Counted from the first letter of the stretch, positions 49,310 to 59,139 are shown. The stretch: DNA of 64,000 bases from Candidatus Enterococcus courvalinii (GCF_017315945.1 NZ_JAFLWI010000011.1:1-64000); one strand, 5' to 3'. Made by a program: numbers and translations. Notes: a model not told the origin generated them from the letters alone.

Positions 49310-49849
49310 TTATTCCACAGAATTTTGTAAATCATCCATGCTAATCAAACGGATTTCATAAGGTTTATCTTCTTGAATTTTTTTTGCATCGCGCAAAAAA
49401 TAATCTGTTTTCCCAATGTACTCTGGGTCATAGATCAACAAAGTCCCCTCTGTATGCGTAAGTAGAAATTGTGTATGATTTTTTAATTGATTAGGATTTT
49501 TATAAGGTAGATGACTGACCGACTCAATGTAGTCCGCTACTTGTTCCGCTAACATTTTCTTTTCTTGATTTGTTTCGTTCCAATTACTACCAAATTCAGC
49601 AAACGGATAAATAATTCCTAAATGTAATTCAGGATACTCTTGCTTCAACTCAGCTACAACTTCAGTCACCCATAATTCAACACCAAGGTTGCCACTGCTG
49701 ATCACCCACTCTAATCCTTCTTCAACTAGTTGGCGAATTTCTTTTTTTAAAACATTTTTAATAACTTTGATTTTTGGATCCTTTTCCTGAAAAACACCCA
49801 GTTCAAAGCTTCGATAGCCTGAAACATAGATTACTTTCAATTGATTCAC
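49310..49849 (-). CDS. YpsA-like SLOG superfamily protein
   Basis: 179 aa. VIYVSGYRSFELGVF at the N-terminus, EGLEWVISSGNLGVELW and LGIIYPFAEFG fit the Rossmann-like SLOG (DprA/LOG-related) fold. YpsA of B. subtilis affects cell division and oxidative stress, and nucleotide-derivative binding is predicted; the ligand is unknown. Divergent from recU, near gpsB, as in many Firmicutes. Confidence 0.88.
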   Translation of the reverse strand: MNQLKVIYVSGYRSFELGVFQEKDPKIKVIKNVLKKEIRQLVEEGLEWVISSGNLGVELWVTEVVAELKQEYPELHLGIIYPFAEFGSNWNETNQEKKMLAEQVADYIESVSHLPYKNPNQLKNHTQFLLTHTEGTLLIYDPEYIGKTDYFLRDAKKIQEDKPYEIRLISMDDLQNSVE

Positions 49850-49884
49850 CGCCTGATTCCTTTTCTTTCTTTACTTTTTTTTGC

Positions 49885-49890
49885 TATAAT
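49885..49890 (+). promoter_or_regulatory. -10 element of the recU-PBP1A operon
   Basis: A consensus TATAAT sits 22 nt before the recU ATG. The -35 region is T-rich and poorly conserved. Confidence 0.5.
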
Positions 49891-49912
49891 GTGCGCAGGA
49901 GTGTGATTAAAT

Positions 49913-50545
49913 ATGGTCTTACGCTACCCTAATGGCCAACCTTATTCTAAGGATGCCTCTTCAAAACCAAAAATTCAAGGGAAAAAAACTTCTTCCACTG
50001 TTTTTGGTAACCGAGGTATGTCATTTGAAGAAGCTATCAACGAGAGCAACAGCTTTTATCTGTCAAAAAATTTGGCAGTCATACACAAGAAGCCAACCCC
50101 TATTCAAATCGTTAAAGTCGATTATCCTCGAAGAAGTGCCGCAGTGATTAAAGAAGCTTACTTTACTCAAGCTTCAACAACTGATTACAACGGTGTTTAT
50201 CGAGGTTTCTATTTGGATTTTGAAGCAAAAGAAACGAAAAATAAAACATCTTTTCCATTCAATAATTTTCACGAGCATCAAATCAAACACATGGAGTCTT
50301 GCTTAAAGCAAGATGGTATCTGTTTTGTTTTATTATGGTTTTCTAGTCTAAAACGTTGTTTCTATTTAAGTAGTAACCATCTGATTGATTATTGGTATCA
50401 ACAAAATGATGGTGGTAGAAAGTCTTTACCACTTTCATTAATTGAAGAACTTGGAATAGAAATCACACCTGGTTTCTTACCACGCGTCCCTTATCTTGAT
50501 GCAGTCGATCAGTACCTATCATTATCAAAAGGAGAAAAGCACTAA
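49913..50545 (+). CDS. recU: Holliday junction resolvase RecU
   Basis: Structure-specific endonuclease of recombination. [17 protein letters not shown] at the front and the catalytic [18 protein letters not shown] segment (Asp, Glu, Lys), then HEHQIKHM and [11 protein letters not shown], define the family. 210 aa. Its TAA overlaps the ATG of the PBP1A gene (TAATG). Confidence 0.95.
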   Translation: MVLRYPNGQPYSKDASSKPKIQGKKTSSTVFGNRGMSFEEAINESNSFYLSKNLAVIHKKPTPIQIVKVDYPRRSAAVIKEAYFTQASTTDYNGVYRGFYLDFEAKETKNKTSFPFNNFHEHQIKHMESCLKQDGICFVLLWFSSLKRCFYLSSNHLIDYWYQQNDGGRKSLPLSLIEELGIEITPGFLPRVPYLDAVDQYLSLSKGEKH

Positions 50546-52884
50546 TGGCAAATGAACAAACGAGAGCATCGCGAAGAAAAACAAGTCCTCCACAGAAAAA
50601 AGGCACAAAATCAACTTCTAGCAATGGCTCTGGTAAGCAAAAGAACGGGAAAAATTTAATTGTCAAAATCTTACTCGGCATTGTTTTTATTGGCTGTATC
50701 TTGTTCTTATCTGGTGTCAGCCTATTTTGGTTTTATGCAAAAGACGCCCCTGCCTTAACGGATAAAAACTTAGATGCCACTGTTTCGTCAAAATTATATA
50801 CTTCAACAGGAGAGCTATTTGAGGATCTCGGGGCAGAAAAACGCGAAAAGATCACTGCCAACGAACTACCACAACAATTGCAAGATGCCATCGTTTCCGT
50901 TGAGGATCGTCGTTTTTACAAACATATCGGTGTCGACCCTGTCCGCATTCTTGGTTCGGCGCTGTCAAACTTTACGTCTGGCGGACTGCAAGGTGGGAGT
51001 ACTTTAACTCAGCAATTGATCAAACTTTCCTTCTTCTCAACAAAAGCAGAAGATCAAACGTTAAAAAGGAAAGCACAAGAAGCTTGGATGGCTGTCAAGC
51101 TAGAACAAGAAAAATCGAAAGAAGAAATTTTGACTTATTATGTTAATAAAGTCTATATGGCAAATGGCTTTTACGGCATGGAAACGGCCGCAGAAATGTA
51201 CTTTGGAAAAAGATTACCTGAACTATCCTTAGCCCAAACTGCCCTTCTCGCTGGAATGCCTCAAGCACCTTCAGCTTATGATCCATATACTTATCCTGAA
51301 CAAGCAAAAAAACGTCGCGATATCGTTCTTTATACCATGCTACAAAACGAAAAAATCACTCAAGCAGAATATGATCAGGCAGTAAATGTCCCTGTCACAG
51401 ACGGTCTACAAGAATTATCTTCTGGTGATGATAATACCAAAATCGTCGATAACTATGTAAAAGAAGTCATTAACGAAATTGAAGAAAAAACAGACAAAAA
51501 CGTCTACACCGATGGTCTTGATATTTACACAAACCTTGATTTAGATGCGCAAAAGCAACTATACAACATTGTCAATACCGACCAATATGTTGCTTACCCT
51601 GATGATCAAATGCAAGTTGCTTCCACGTTGATCGATACAAAAACAGGACAAGTCAAAGCACAAATCGGTGCTCGAAAAGTTGCCGAAGATGTGACACTTG
51701 GAAACAACTTAGCTGTCAATACGTCACGTGATTTTGGTTCAACGATGAAACCAATTACAGATTATGCACCTGCCTTTGAATATCTAAAATATTCTACTGG
51801 AAAAACGATTTCCGATGCTCCATATAACTACGAAGGAACGACCACGCCTGTTATGAACTGGGATAACCGCTACATGGGGACAATCACTTTACGACAGGCT
51901 CTATATGACTCACGGAATATACCTGCAGTTAAACTATTCAATGAAGTTGGTGCTGATAAAGTTGCTTCTTTCTTAAGTGGTGTTGGTATTGATTATCGTA
52001 CGATTCATCAATCAAACGCCATTTCAAGTAATACAGAAGATCAGGACGGAACAAAATATGGTGCTTCTTCCTTAAAAATGGCGGCGGCTTACGCGGCTTT
52101 AGCGAATGGCGGCACTTACTACAAACCACAATATGTCAATAAAGTGATCTATCAGGATGGAACAGAAGAGACTTTTGAACCTGAAGGTACCAGAGCAATG
52201 TCTGAAGAAACTGCCTACATGGTGACGGATATTTTGAAAGACACCCTGACAAAAGGAACTGGGACTAATGCTCAGATTCCAGGTTTATATCAAGCAGGTA
52301 AAACTGGGACATCTAACTATACAGATGATGAATATGCAAAAATTGGCCTTTCTTCCGGTGTCTACCCCGACATTTTGTTTGCCGGCTATACGCCAAACTA
52401 TGCAATTTCTGTTTGGACGGGCTACAATGAGAAAATGACACCAGTTACTGATGCATCAACGCATGTTGCTTCTGATGTCTATCGTGAATTGATGCAGTAT
52501 GTTTCTGCAAATGTTTCAAATGATGATTGGACCATGCCGAACGATTTGATTCGAGTAAACAATGAACTTTATTATAAAGATCAGTATACTGTTCCAAGTT
52601 ATAGTGCGCCAAGAAGATCGAACATTCCGACTCCTAGTTCAACGGTTGAGCCAGAGTCGAGTACTACTTCAACGACCACCGTTGAATCAAGTACAGAATC
52701 TTCTACTACAGTTGAAAGTAGCTCTTCTAGTTCTTCTAGCTCTTCAGAAGAACCAGTGCCTTCAACTTCAAGTAGTTCATCAACAGTTGAATCCGAGACA
52801 CCACCAGAAACATCTTCAACTGCTCCCCCAACAAGCAATACTGAAAACGCCGCTCGCTCTGAAAAAGTTAGTTCGAGTTCATAA
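50545..52884 (+). CDS. ponA: Class A penicillin-binding protein 1A
   Basis: Bifunctional peptidoglycan polymerase. A basic cytoplasmic tail (1-33) is followed by one transmembrane helix (~34-58) and a GT51 glycosyltransferase with VSVEDRRFYKHIG (catalytic Glu) and GGSTLTQQLIK. The transpeptidase has STMK (~residue 401, nucleophile Ser), SRN (~455) and KTGTS (~586). The last ~85 residues are an extreme Ser/Thr/Glu low-complexity tail outside the cell, common in enterococcal PBP1A and variable in length. Coupled to recU. Confidence 0.95.
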   Translation: MANEQTRASRRKTSPPQKKGTKSTSSNGSGKQKNGKNLIVKILLGIVFIGCILFLSGVSLFWFYAKDAPALTDKNLDATVSSKLYTSTGELFEDLGAEKREKITANELPQQLQDAIVSVEDRRFYKHIGVDPVRILGSALSNFTSGGLQGGSTLTQQLIKLSFFSTKAEDQTLKRKAQEAWMAVKLEQEKSKEEILTYYVNKVYMANGFYGMETAAEMYFGKRLPELSLAQTALLAGMPQAPSAYDPYTYPEQAKKRRDIVLYTMLQNEKITQAEYDQAVNVPVTDGLQELSSGDDNTKIVDNYVKEVINEIEEKTDKNVYTDGLDIYTNLDLDAQKQLYNIVNTDQYVAYPDDQMQVASTLIDTKTGQVKAQIGARKVAEDVTLGNNLAVNTSRDFGSTMKPITDYAPAFEYLKYSTGKTISDAPYNYEGTTTPVMNWDNRYMGTITLRQALYDSRNIPAVKLFNEVGADKVASFLSGVGIDYRTIHQSNAISSNTEDQDGTKYGASSLKMAAAYAALANGGTYYKPQYVNKVIYQDGTEETFEPEGTRAMSEETAYMVTDILKDTLTKGTGTNAQIPGLYQAGKTGTSNYTDDEYAKIGLSSGVYPDILFAGYTPNYAISVWTGYNEKMTPVTDASTHVASDVYRELMQYVSANVSNDDWTMPNDLIRVNNELYYKDQYTVPSYSAPRRSNIPTPSSTVEPESSTTSTTTVESSTESSTTVESSSSSSSSSSEEPVPSTSSSSSTVESETPPETSSTAPPTSNTENAARSEKVSSSS

Positions 52885-52921
52885 ATTGCTACTGATAACT
52901 AATTGGGCAACTTAAAATACA

Positions 52922-52955
52922 AAAAGGTCAGGACATCATTTTGTCCTGACCTTTT
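52922..52955. terminator. Bidirectional terminator shared by PBP1A and nth
   Basis: AAAAGGTCAGGAC, 8-nt loop, GTCCTGACCTTTT. The nth stop codon and its last codons lie inside the stem. Confidence 0.9.
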
Positions 52956-53595
52956 CTTTCATTCGCATTTTTCCATCTTGGCACATCGGCAACAACGGAC
53001 AAACTTCGCACTTTGGATTTCTCGCTGTGCAGTGATAACGACCAAAAAAGATCATGGTATGATGTGTTTTCACCCAAAGATTTTCTGGCACTTTTCGCAT
53101 CAAAGTTTCTTCCACTTCGAGTACATTTGCGTTTAATTTACAAATTCGTAATCGTTTAGACACCCGCTCGACGTGTGTATCAACGGCAATAGCTGGAATT
53201 CCAAAAGCATCCCCTAAGACAACATCGGCTGTCTTACGTCCTACCCCAGGTAAAGACATCAGTTCTTCCCGTGTATTAGGGACTTCCCCATTGAAGCGTT
53301 CCAACAACTGTTCGGCACACGCTTTGATATTCTTTGCTTTGTTTCGGTATAAACCAATCGTTTTGATTTTCGGAATAATTTCTTCGACAGAAGCTTGCGC
53401 CAATGTTTCTGGATCAGGAAATGCTTCAAATAGTCCCGGCGTTGCTTTATTTACTGAAACATCTGTTGCTTGGGCACTCAAAATCACAGCAATCAATAAT
53501 TCAAAAGGATTTTTATGAACGAGTTCCCCATGTGCATCTGGAAACATCTTATACATTTCTTCAATTGCTAGCATTGTGTTTTCTTTACTTAGCAT
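52936..53595 (-). CDS. nth: Endonuclease III (DNA glycosylase/AP lyase)
   Basis: Base-excision enzyme for oxidised pyrimidines. The helix-hairpin-helix LPGVGRKTADVVLG includes the catalytic Lys, and VDTHVERV holds the catalytic Asp. The C-terminal CTARNPKCEVCPLLPMC gives the C-x6-C-x2-C-x5-C set for the 4Fe-4S cluster. The ATG at 53595 has GAGGAAG; the 19 codons upstream overlap dnaD. Its 3' end forms part of the terminator. Confidence 0.95.
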   Translation of the reverse strand: MLSKENTMLAIEEMYKMFPDAHGELVHKNPFELLIAVILSAQATDVSVNKATPGLFEAFPDPETLAQASVEEIIPKIKTIGLYRNKAKNIKACAEQLLERFNGEVPNTREELMSLPGVGRKTADVVLGDAFGIPAIAVDTHVERVSKRLRICKLNANVLEVEETLMRKVPENLWVKTHHTMIFFGRYHCTARNPKCEVCPLLPMCQDGKMRMKEKVRTK

Positions 53596-53615
53596 CTTGT
53601 CTTCCTCATCATTTT

Positions 53616-54335
53616 CTACTTTGTTTCGTTTCTCAGTTCTTCTTCCAACCAATTTGTCAAAGAGACTTTAGGTAATTCTTCTGATTGTGCAGACTGTTCT
53701 ACTTCTTTTTGCAACAGTTGCTGTTTACGTCGTTTTTGTTCTTCCTCAACTTGTTGCTTTGTTCGTAAATTTTTTCGTTCCCAAGACAACAAAATTCGAT
53801 CGACATAGTTAAAGCTATATGCTTGATTCAATACCGCTTCACGCAAAGCAAGCTTTAGCACTTCCGGTTGATAGTGATCTTCCTCTAGCCATTGTCCAAT
53901 CCGCTGGAATTCGATTGAAGACAACGGTCGACCAAATTCTTGTTCAAATAACCGATAAACCGATTGAATCTCTTGCTCTTGCTGATTTTCTTTGGCTTTT
54001 GATGCTTGACTATCTAAATACTTTTCAAGTCGTTCATACAACGGAAGTAAATTATATTGATCCGCTTTTTTACCATCAACAGTGATTGTTTCAATTACGA
54101 GAAAACCACCACTAACCAATCGATTTAAAATTTGATAAACTTGATCTGATTTCAAACCCATGTTGATCGCTATCAATTGTAAATCAGGAAAGAAGTCCCC
54201 TTCTTGTTGCTTCATGTGTAACTGCAAAATAAAAAGAAATTCTTCTGATTCCAGGCCCATTTTCCGATAATTTACGAATAACAAATTAGAAATAGTCGTC
54301 TGGCCTGATTGTAGATATTTGGTTAAACTTAGCAT
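53616..54335 (-). CDS. dnaD: DnaD primosomal replication protein
   Basis: Helps DnaB and DnaI load helicase. The N-terminal winged-helix oligomerisation domain (SNLLFVNYRKMGLESEEFLFILQLH pattern) is followed by the DnaD/DnaB-like domain (~115-190, FEQEFGRPLSSIEFQRIGQWLE, YSFNYVDRILLSW) and a Gln/Lys-rich coiled tail. 239 aa. Followed after 20 nt by nth, the standard Firmicute pair. Confidence 0.93.
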   Translation of the reverse strand: MLSLTKYLQSGQTTISNLLFVNYRKMGLESEEFLFILQLHMKQQEGDFFPDLQLIAINMGLKSDQVYQILNRLVSGGFLVIETITVDGKKADQYNLLPLYERLEKYLDSQASKAKENQQEQEIQSVYRLFEQEFGRPLSSIEFQRIGQWLEEDHYQPEVLKLALREAVLNQAYSFNYVDRILLSWERKNLRTKQQVEEEQKRRKQQLLQKEVEQSAQSEELPKVSLTNWLEEELRNETK

Positions 54336-54430
54336 GTTCTTTTCCTCCGCTTCAAAATCAGTATACGGAAAAAGCCCAGGTGAAGCAAGTTTGCCTCATT
54401 GATTTTTGGTTTGACTTCTTCGGAAGCAGA

Positions 54431-54480
54431 CGAAAGAAAGCACCAGAAATCTCAAGGTAAAGATTCCTAATGCTTTCCTT
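54431..54480 (-). terminator. Possible terminator after the SDR gene
   Basis: Leftward GGAAAGCA and AATCT pair with AGATT and TGCTTTC across a long imperfect stem ending in TTTC. Weak U-run. Confidence 0.4.
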
Positions 54481-54526
54481 CTCTCAGTCATTTTTCATCA
54501 CTTAACTAGGAGATTGATTCATGTTT

Positions 54527-55420
54527 TTACAGATTAATTGCCTCGCCACCAGTTACGCCATAAATTTGGGCTGTAACATAACTTGCTTTATTTGAGGCTA
54601 AAAACACATACACTGGAGCTAACTCAGCTGGCTGACCTGCACGTTCTAAAAGACTATCTTGTCCAAATTCTGGAATAGCTTCGCTTGGTTGCCCCTCGTC
54701 AAGTTGTAGAGGTGTCCAAATTGGTCCAGGAGCGACAGCATTCACCCGAATACCTTTCGGCGCTAACTGTTTTGCTAAGCCAATCGTAAAATTCGCAATA
54801 GCGGCTTTAGTAGCTGCGTAATCAAGTAAATGTTCACTTGGATTTGTCGCCTGTACAGAAGTTGTATTAACAATAGCTCCCCCAGCTGGAAGATGAGGTA
54901 ACGCTTCTTTGACTAAAGAAAACATGGCAATGATATTTACCATAAAAGTATCTTTTACTTGTTGCATAGGCAATTCTTCAATGGATGAACAAGAAATTTG
55001 TTGTCCAGCATTTAGAATTAATGTATCAATGCCACCTAATTCAGCTACTGTTTGACGAATGATTTCCTTAGGTGCTTGCTCATCACGCAAATCAAAAGGC
55101 AACAGTACTACTTTCCGACCCGCGTTTTCAATCAACAGTGCTACTTCGTTCGCGTCCTCTTCTTCTCCTGGGAAAAATTGTAATGCGATATCTGCACCTT
55201 CTCTTGCAAAGGCAATCGCAGCAGCACGTCCAATACCAGAGTCCCCACCAGTAATCAATACACGCCGATTTTCTAATTGATTGGATCCTTCGTAAGTTTC
55301 CTCACCACAATCTGGTACAGGTTTCATATCTTGTTGTAGGGCTGGTGTATCTTGGTCTTGTTTTGGAAATTTTTCCGTATGGTATAATTTTCGCGGATCT
55401 ACTAATTTTGGTTCAGTCAT
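54527..55420 (-). CDS. Short-chain dehydrogenase/reductase (YhdF/YhxC-like)
   Basis: NAD(P)-dependent SDR. A 50-residue N-terminal extension (PKLVDPRKLYHTEKFPKQ) precedes VLITGGDSGIGRAAA (cofactor loop), LNAGQQ, and the catalytic YAATK with the upstream Ser in NTTSVQA. VNAVAPGPIWTPL follows. The extension is typical of general-stress SDRs in Firmicutes. Substrate unknown. Confidence 0.88.
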   Translation of the reverse strand: MTEPKLVDPRKLYHTEKFPKQDQDTPALQQDMKPVPDCGEETYEGSNQLENRRVLITGGDSGIGRAAAIAFAREGADIALQFFPGEEEDANEVALLIENAGRKVVLLPFDLRDEQAPKEIIRQTVAELGGIDTLILNAGQQISCSSIEELPMQQVKDTFMVNIIAMFSLVKEALPHLPAGGAIVNTTSVQATNPSEHLLDYAATKAAIANFTIGLAKQLAPKGIRVNAVAPGPIWTPLQLDEGQPSEAIPEFGQDSLLERAGQPAELAPVYVFLASNKASYVTAQIYGVTGGEAINL

Positions 55421-55476
55421 GCTATTCCTCCTCCTATTAAAACAAATTTTCTTTCAAAACAGCCACTCAAACTTAA

Positions 55477-56418
55477 CTATTTCGTATAGTCTTTTCTCAG
55501 TAAATGTAGCGCTACAGCAGCAGTTGCTACAGCAGAACCAATAAGAACTAAGAAAAAACCTAACTCAGAACTCCTACCTGGCAAACCACCAGTATTCATA
55601 CCCCAAATTCCAGCAATCATTGCTGGAACTGAAATCACTAACGTTGCAGAATCAAGATATTTCATTAAATGGTTCAAGTGATTGTCCATCATGCCACTAA
55701 AAAGATTTCCGATACTTTCAAGCAAATCCCGATAAATCGAAATCATTTTTTCAGTCTGTCTTTGCCTTAATTTGACGTCGTAAAGTAACTGATCATCAGC
55801 TAATTTCTCCGCAAAATCATTCACCTCCCACAATTCATCAAGTGTCTCTTTTTGATCTCTTAGTGTGTGATCAATGTAAACAATGGTTCGCTCTAGATCA
55901 GCTTGCTTGTAAAGTTCTTCATTTTCAGTTGTCCTACGTGCACCTTCATCTAACGAGTCGATTTCTTGCTTCATTTTCTGTAATTCTTTAACGAAATGGG
56001 TATAACTGTTCAAAATCGTATAGGCAATGATTTTCTCAAATGAATCAAGCTTTTTCTGATGTTTGTCAATCAGATTCTTAATAAAAATCGTTTCCGTTTC
56101 TACACAAGTAATCAAAAGATCGTCCGACACCACAAAAGAAATTGGTGTTAAACGTTCTTCGATTTTTGTACGATTACTGGAAAGATTTAACAATACAAGT
56201 GAAAATGCATTCTTCAACTTCGTACCAGGGAGATACTCGACTCTTGAAATCGCTTCAGGATAAGAAATACCAATAAAAATATCTTGCGGTAATTGATAAT
56301 GTTGTGTGATTTTTTCAATCTCGTTTACATCTTTATTATTCACGATTATCCAATTACACTTTGTTTCATCTGAATCTGTCACCTGTTTTTCTTTATCAAC
56401 AAAGTAATACGCTGGCAT
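55477..56418 (-). CDS. CorA-family divalent metal ion transporter
   Basis: Magnesium or cobalt channel. A large cytoplasmic N-terminal domain with long helices (DQKETLDELWEVNDFAEKL) leads into two C-terminal transmembrane helices. The selectivity signature GMN lies in IAGIWGMNTGGLPG. The ATG at 56418 follows AAGGAGG with 7-nt spacing. 313 aa. Confidence 0.9.
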   Translation of the reverse strand: MPAYYFVDKEKQVTDSDETKCNWIIVNNKDVNEIEKITQHYQLPQDIFIGISYPEAISRVEYLPGTKLKNAFSLVLLNLSSNRTKIEERLTPISFVVSDDLLITCVETETIFIKNLIDKHQKKLDSFEKIIAYTILNSYTHFVKELQKMKQEIDSLDEGARRTTENEELYKQADLERTIVYIDHTLRDQKETLDELWEVNDFAEKLADDQLLYDVKLRQRQTEKMISIYRDLLESIGNLFSGMMDNHLNHLMKYLDSATLVISVPAMIAGIWGMNTGGLPGRSSELGFFLVLIGSAVATAAVALHLLRKDYTK

Positions 56419-56676
56419 TCTTGTTCCTCCTTCCCATTCCACTCAACGCATCGCTCAAACTAAGCCGTTGCTTTTTAATCTTTTTTTCATCTATCTATCA
56501 TTATAATAACTGTTTCACTTTTTTTATTCAAAGAATTCGATTAACTATAGTTTATCAATTAAAAGTCCCGTTGATTCATCAATCATTTCATTTTCCATTT
56601 AGAATCTTCTCCGTTATTCTTAAATTACAAGAACTTAGGTTTATTCCATTCATCTTTCGTTAAAAGGAGAATAAAA

Positions 56677-57171
56677 ATGCTAGTTATTATCGATATGCAA
56701 AACCACATTCTTAATCCAACAAGTAAATTTTACGTTCCCAATGCGACTCACTTAGTTCACCCTATTACTCAAAGGTTAGAAAAAGCACGTAAAACGAACG
56801 AATACGTTTTATTTACGCGCGACATTCCTGTTGAAAAGAAAGGAAAAGCAGAGGAAACAAATGATCTTCAACTAATTTCCGCTTTAACACCTCTAGAAAA
56901 GGAACAAGTAATCAAAAAATATTATTTTACGATTCCTCCTGAAAAATTAGTCGAAATAAAGGATAATTTCTTTGCAAACAAACAGGAAGAAAAAAAAATC
57001 GAGGTCACGGGAGTAGAAACACATTTATGTATTCTAGCAAACGTACTTGCTTTACAAAGCGCGTTTCCAGAAGCTGAATTTACAATCAACCAACGCTTAG
57101 TTGCTAGTAAAGAACAACAAGCAGTAGCCTTTGATTTGCTAAAACATTTTAATGTTTCAATTGTCGAATAA
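56677..57171 (+). CDS. Isochorismatase-like cysteine hydrolase
   Basis: 164-aa cysteine hydrolase of the nicotinamidase/isochorismatase superfamily. The triad is visible: Asp6 in VIIDMQNH, a Lys at ~80-81 in EQVIKKYYFT, and Cys118 in GVETHLCILANV. It acts on an amide or ester substrate that cannot be named. AAAGGAG precedes the ATG. Not adjacent to chorismate-using genes, so no siderophore link is suggested. The 258-nt gap to corA shows nothing else clear. Confidence 0.85.
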   Translation: MLVIIDMQNHILNPTSKFYVPNATHLVHPITQRLEKARKTNEYVLFTRDIPVEKKGKAEETNDLQLISALTPLEKEQVIKKYYFTIPPEKLVEIKDNFFANKQEEKKIEVTGVETHLCILANVLALQSAFPEAEFTINQRLVASKEQQAVAFDLLKHFNVSIVE

Positions 57172-57193
57172 AAGAGTTTTATCTTAGTAAAGT

Positions 57194-57228
57194 AAAAAGA
57201 CCTCACGAAATAACTCACGAGGTCTTTT
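57194..57228. terminator. Bidirectional terminator
   Basis: AAAAAGACCTC, 14-nt loop, GAGGTCTTTT between two convergent genes. Confidence 0.85.
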
Positions 57229-57244
57229 GTATTTATTGTTCAAA

Positions 57245-57526
57245 TTATTCTTCCGTTTCTAAAACATATGGCTCACCTTCATACGTATAACTTGTATTCA
57301 AAGTACCATCATTTTCATCCGAATATACACGACGGCTAAAAGGGAAACAGTGACTCTGTCCATCCACGGCTTCTTCTTTTGACAAGGTGAAACGATCTGC
57401 TTGCGTTCGATTTAATTCTTCAATCACTTGATCTGCTAATTGATCAATCATCACATCATTTTGTTTGGCAAATTTTTGATAATCTTTTAAAAATGCTTCT
57501 TGCTGGTTAAAGTATTCTTTTTCCAT
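57245..57526 (-). CDS. Hypothetical acidic small protein (93 aa)
   Basis: Not recognised. No signal peptide or membrane segment; helical first half (EYFNQQEAFLKDYQKFAKQ) and a polar second half with a single Cys (SHCFPFSRRVYS). The ATG at 57526 follows GGAGGG with 7-nt spacing. Lies alone between convergent terminator 57194 and the nox terminator. Confidence 0.65.
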   Translation of the reverse strand: MEKEYFNQQEAFLKDYQKFAKQNDVMIDQLADQVIEELNRTQADRFTLSKEEAVDGQSHCFPFSRRVYSDENDGTLNTSYTYEGEPYVLETEE

Positions 57527-57624
57527 CTGACATCCCTCCAATTTAAACTCCTAGTTTATTTTCACAAAAAACCGGCTAGATTACAACTAATTATACTTTT
57601 AAAGCGTATAAACTTTCACAAAAT

Positions 57625-57673
57625 AAAAAGACACGCCAGCAGTCAGCTAACTTACTGTTGGCATGTCTTTTTA
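57625..57673. terminator. Terminator after nox
   Basis: AAAAAGACACGCCAGCAGT pairs with ACTGTTGGCATGTCTTTTT, a long near-perfect stem usable in both directions. Confidence 0.9.
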
Positions 57674-57688
57674 TTTTTTATTTATTTT

Positions 57689-59041
57689 TTATTTATTTTC
57701 TGCAATCTCAGCTAAAGCTGCTTGTGCAAGTAAATTCAAGTAATTCCAAGGACGATCAAAGTGTGGTTGGAAGAAGAAATCAGATAGTGCTAGATCTTCC
57801 ACTGTCATTTTATTTTGTACTGCAAGTGACAATGTATTCGCAGATTGCGTGATATCATATTTTGACATAAATTGTGCACCCACGATACGATTTGTTCCTT
57901 TTTCATATACTAATTCCATCAAGACTTTTTCAGTTGTTGGCATAAATTCTGGACGATAGTTATCTTCAAATAAGGTAGCTTGAACATCCAAATTGTTTAA
58001 TGGTGCGCTTTCGGTTGTTACACCCGTTGAGCCAATAGTCCAACCAAATAAATACAAGCCTGATGTTCCTTGTGTTCCACGATAATGCATTTTGTTTTCA
58101 GTTAAGTTGTACCCAATTAATAATCCTTGGCGAACAGCATTTGTTGCTAACGGAATATAGTTTTGAGTATTTGAAGGGTTATAGTGGACAACTGCTGAGT
58201 CACCAGCTGCAAAAATATCAGGGTTGCTTGTTTGCATATATTCATTGACCTTGATTGCACCATTTGGTAATGTGTCAACTTTTCCAGCAACCAACTCTGT
58301 ATTTGGTTTAAAACCAACGCACAAGATCACCATATCTGCATCAAATGTTTCGCTAGGTGTTTTGACTTGTTTTACTTTACCTGCTTCATCTGGGATAAAC
58401 TCTGATACGTTTTCACCTAAAGCTAAAGTTACTCCACGATCCACCAATTCTTTTTCCAAAACATCTGTGAATGGTTTATCCAAATATTTATTTAAAATAC
58501 GATCTAATCCATCAATCAAAGTGACTTGTTTTCCAGATTCAACAAAAGCTTCAACCAATTCGATCCCAATATAGCCTCCACCAACGATTACGACACGTTT
58601 TGCATCTTTGGCTTGTGCGATAATTTCATTGGCTTGGTTGTAGTTTTTACATAGTAAAATATTTTCAGATTCGATTCCTTTGATTGGCGGAATAATTGGC
58701 CATGAACCTGTTGTCATAACTAATTTATCATAAGAAACTGTTTCAACTTCACCAGTTTTTAAATTTTCCGCAGTTACAGTTTTATTTTCTGTATCAACAT
58801 CTGTGACATTGTGTTCCATTTTAACTGTCGCACCTAACCCAGAAAGTTCATCTGGATTGGAGTAAAACAACCCAGCAGGATCTTTAACTACGCCTCCGAC
58901 ATACAAAGCAATCCCACATGATAAGAATGAGATATTGTCATTACGTTCATAAATTGTTACTTCTGCTTCTGGATGATTATTTAAAATACTTTTTACAGCT
59001 GCTGTTCCAGCATGGGTGCAGCCAATTACAACTACTTTCAT
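57689..59041 (-). CDS. nox: Water-forming NADH oxidase
   Basis: FAD enzyme reducing O2 to water with NADH, regenerating NAD for fermentation and lowering oxygen. VVVIGCTHAGTAAV is the FAD site with His10; Cys42 in ISFLSCGIALY is the redox sulfenic-acid Cys that defines the H2O-forming type. VIVGGGYIGIELVEAF is the NADH fold, and a dimerisation domain (~330-450) completes the 450-aa protein. A promoter (TTCTGA, 17 nt, TATAGT at 59092-59087) and an upstream palindrome lie in front. Confidence 0.95.
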   Translation of the reverse strand: MKVVVIGCTHAGTAAVKSILNNHPEAEVTIYERNDNISFLSCGIALYVGGVVKDPAGLFYSNPDELSGLGATVKMEHNVTDVDTENKTVTAENLKTGEVETVSYDKLVMTTGSWPIIPPIKGIESENILLCKNYNQANEIIAQAKDAKRVVIVGGGYIGIELVEAFVESGKQVTLIDGLDRILNKYLDKPFTDVLEKELVDRGVTLALGENVSEFIPDEAGKVKQVKTPSETFDADMVILCVGFKPNTELVAGKVDTLPNGAIKVNEYMQTSNPDIFAAGDSAVVHYNPSNTQNYIPLATNAVRQGLLIGYNLTENKMHYRGTQGTSGLYLFGWTIGSTGVTTESAPLNNLDVQATLFEDNYRPEFMPTTEKVLMELVYEKGTNRIVGAQFMSKYDITQSANTLSLAVQNKMTVEDLALSDFFFQPHFDRPWNYLNLLAQAALAEIAENK

Positions 59042-59123
59042 GGTAATCCCTCTTCCTGCTAAACTTTTTGTCTTTTGACAATGCTAACTATAGCAAAAAT
59101 AAAACGTATTCAGAAGTTTTATG

Positions 59124-59139
59124 CTTGTGAATTCACAAG
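59124..59139. promoter_or_regulatory. Palindrome upstream of the nox promoter
   Basis: CTTGTGAATTCACAAG is a perfect 16-bp palindrome just upstream of the probable nox -35. The half-site TTGTGA resembles Rex and Crp/Fnr operators, but the spacing (TTGTGA-AT-TCACAA) is too short for the usual 18-bp Rex box. The binding protein is unknown. Confidence 0.45.

Noticed and set aside
52562-52915. 117-aa frame across the PBP1A tail
   Set aside because: Arises from the low-complexity Ser/Thr codons read in another frame.
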